Shown: in pieces, positions 4,646 through 5,972 of the stretch | Position numbering within the stretch: the first letter of the stretch is position 1 | How the letters are laid out: the number at the start of each line of letters is the position of its first letter | Origin: an uncultured Dysgonomonas sp. | GTDB taxonomy: Bacteria > Bacteroidota > Bacteroidia > Bacteroidales > Dysgonomonadaceae | NCBI GenBank assembly: GCA_937995835.1 | Contig: CALKIV010000062.1 | Span: forward strand, 1-5,972 | Direction of reading: 5' to 3' | Length of the DNA: 5,972 nucleotides | Position numbers and translations under genes: made by a program | Notes under the pieces: generated by a model | What the model was told of the DNA's origin: nothing | Database searches by the model: none | The model's input: the letters and a program-made list of their open reading frames with translations, nothing else

Positions 4646-5914
4646 TTAGCTTAATTTGCCAAATGCTTCAATAATGTTCAGTTCTGTGATCAGCATGGAA
4701 GCAATGGTCAGTAAGGCGAAGGCAATGATAAAATAAACAAGAGGTTTGCCTCCCCAAACACGATAATGTTTGCCTTTGAAGCGTTTTCTCGACTCCAAGA
4801 CCATCAATGCCGGCACAAGAATAGACCAAATGGCAGCGGCAAAACCTACATACCCAATGGCTGTTACAAATCCATAAGGAAAAAGCATAGCAAAAATCAG
4901 GGGTGGAAGAAAGGTGATGGATGCCGTCTTCAAGCGTCCCAGCTTGGTATCTTTGATATTAAAGAGGTCTGCTAAATAGTCGAACAATCCCAGAGAAGCC
5001 CCTAGGAATGAACTAATAATGGCCATATAAGTAAAGAAATCGATCAGCAAGCCCATGTGAGGGACGGCCACCAATTGACTGATACGTTCAATCATCATTC
5101 TCACCTCGTCCGATGCTCCAAAAATAGAGATAAATTCGTGTCGAGGCAATGTTCCTTGCACCGAAGCCAGCCAAATAAGATAGACAACGAAGGCTATCAG
5201 CGACCCCCAAATGATGGCTTTTTGCGTCGCCTTTCCATTTCGATCATAATACATGGTGATGCTTGGTGCTGTGCCATGAAAGCAAAAAGAGGTGACACAA
5301 ACCGGTAAGGCAAAAAAGAAGTATTTCCAATAGTTAGCGTCTCCACCTTTGGGGTCGATGGCATTGCTCAAGAAATCGAAATTGATATTTTTCAGTAAAC
5401 CTGTCGACATACCAATGAAGCTCAAGACCATGGCAATGATCAATATCGTGGACAGCCTATCGATCACTTTTGTAGAAATCCAGACACAGACGGCAAGGAT
5501 GACACAAAACACGCCTCCCCCTAACTGATTGGGAATGGCAAACAAGCCTTGATTTTCATTAATTATTTCGGTGGTAATACTTCCCCCTACCGTAATGTAG
5601 GCGTAAACCAAGGTATAGAGCACAAAACTGATAGTGACACCTGTAATGATATTCCACTTTTTCCCTAACAAATCCTTGACCATAGTATCGAAACTTGCGC
5701 CTTTAGGATAGTGCAGATTAGTTTCTACGAGCATCAGACCTGATATCGTCATGCAAAACCAAGCATATATGAGTACAAATATTGAACGATAGAACCAGAT
5801 ACCCGCCGTTGCAATAGGAATGGCAATCATTCCTCCTCCTATGGTTGTTCCCGCAATGATCATTATACCACCCAAGATGGATGGCAGTTTTTTTACTTCG
5901 GTTGAAGAATTCAT
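4646..5914 (-). CDS. mtr: Aromatic amino acid permease, Mtr/TnaB-like (tryptophan)
   Basis: This 422-residue inner-membrane permease belongs to the hydroxy/aromatic amino acid family (Trp_Tyr_perm), which imports aromatic amino acids with protons. Family marks are the first helix AGTTIGGGMIAIPIATAGIW (21-40), with its glycine-rich unwound part, FHGTAPSITMYY (212-223), SSFLGASLGLFDYLADLF (301-318), GRLKTASITFLPP (326-338) and RKRFKGKHYRVWGGKP (376-391). The latter three resemble the E. coli Mtr sequence as I recall it more closely than TyrP, so tryptophan is the likelier substrate; tyrosine is not excluded. About eleven hydrophobic spans fit the family, and the length is close to Mtr's 414. 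The start is set at ATG 5914. A frame-extending TTG at 5941 overlaps the TACTTTTG promoter box and would lie upstream of the expected transcript start. No clear terminator follows the stop. Confidence 0.85.
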   Translation of the reverse strand: MNSSTEVKKLPSILGGIMIIAGTTIGGGMIAIPIATAGIWFYRSIFVLIYAWFCMTISGLMLVETNLHYPKGASFDTMVKDLLGKKWNIITGVTISFVLYTLVYAYITVGGSITTEIINENQGLFAIPNQLGGGVFCVILAVCVWISTKVIDRLSTILIIAMVLSFIGMSTGLLKNINFDFLSNAIDPKGGDANYWKYFFFALPVCVTSFCFHGTAPSITMYYDRNGKATQKAIIWGSLIAFVVYLIWLASVQGTLPRHEFISIFGASDEVRMMIERISQLVAVPHMGLLIDFFTYMAIISSFLGASLGLFDYLADLFNIKDTKLGRLKTASITFLPPLIFAMLFPYGFVTAIGYVGFAAAIWSILVPALMVLESRKRFKGKHYRVWGGKPLVYFIIAFALLTIASMLITELNIIEAFGKLS

Positions 5915-5938
5915 TAGATTATTTTTTTTAAAACCATG

Positions 5939-5946
5939 CAAAAGTA
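5939..5946 (-). promoter_or_regulatory. Promoter -7 box of the permease gene
   Basis: Minus-strand TACTTTTG is identical to the -7 box of the tRNA-Gly gene and fits TAnnTTTG. The ATG at 5914 lies 24 bases downstream of it, giving a leader of roughly 18 bases that is rich in A and T. No TTG is seen at the -33 distance; the region upstream is cut by the window edge at 5972. Confidence 0.65.
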
Positions 5947-5972
5947 ACCATTCTTTTTCACTTTGGGCAGTA

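Noticed and set aside
4766..5308. Two plus-strand frames (4766-4975 and 5057-5308) inside the permease gene
   Set aside because: Both are antisense shadows of strongly family-matching permease sequence.

Overview
The window reads as chromosomal DNA of a Bacteroidota, most likely Bacteroidales. Three lines of evidence agree. Start sites lack Shine-Dalgarno sequences and have A/T-rich leaders. Four start-proximal promoters carry the Bacteroidota -7 consensus TAnnTTTG (70-77 plus; 4173-4180, 4463-4470 and 5939-5946 minus). The proteins also look like Bacteroidales versions of their families. No species can be named from the sequence alone.

Layout: (1) 1-1545, plus strand: two near-identical inverted repeats over a promoter, then a two-gene operon. 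The first gene is a SatD-family protein with nucleotidyl-cyclase-like motif order and a C-terminal helix-turn-helix. The second is a DUF3307-type polytopic membrane protein starting 5 bases later. (2) 1546-2347: about 800 A/T-rich bases with no convincing protein gene. Several hairpins here pair well only as minus-strand RNA, through G.U pairs and two UUCG loops, and they end in a minus-strand intrinsic terminator. I read this as a candidate minus-strand small RNA convergent with the DUF3307 gene. (3) 2360-3501, plus: a compact phage-type trio made of a small membrane protein, a small basic-tailed protein and a terminase small subunit. A strong bidirectional hairpin closes it, and no large terminase follows. 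(4) 3591-4133, minus: a GNAT acetyltransferase with its own promoter. (5) 4336-4494, minus: a complete tRNA-Gly(UCC) unit with -33 and -7 boxes, encoded CCA and terminator. (6) 4646-5914, minus: a tryptophan/tyrosine permease of the Mtr type, whose start should be placed at the ATG at 5914, because the upstream TTG lies inside the promoter.

How the parts may work together: GNAT, tRNA and permease look like independent housekeeping units. The accessory material is the SatD/DUF3307 operon, the structured non-coding stretch and the orphan phage packaging trio. The best candidate for an undescribed system is SatD/DUF3307: a possible cytoplasmic nucleotide-binding regulator co-translated with a membrane protein that has repeated H/D pairs, under a promoter whose -33 box lies inside an inverted repeat. 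The second best is the candidate minus-strand RNA.
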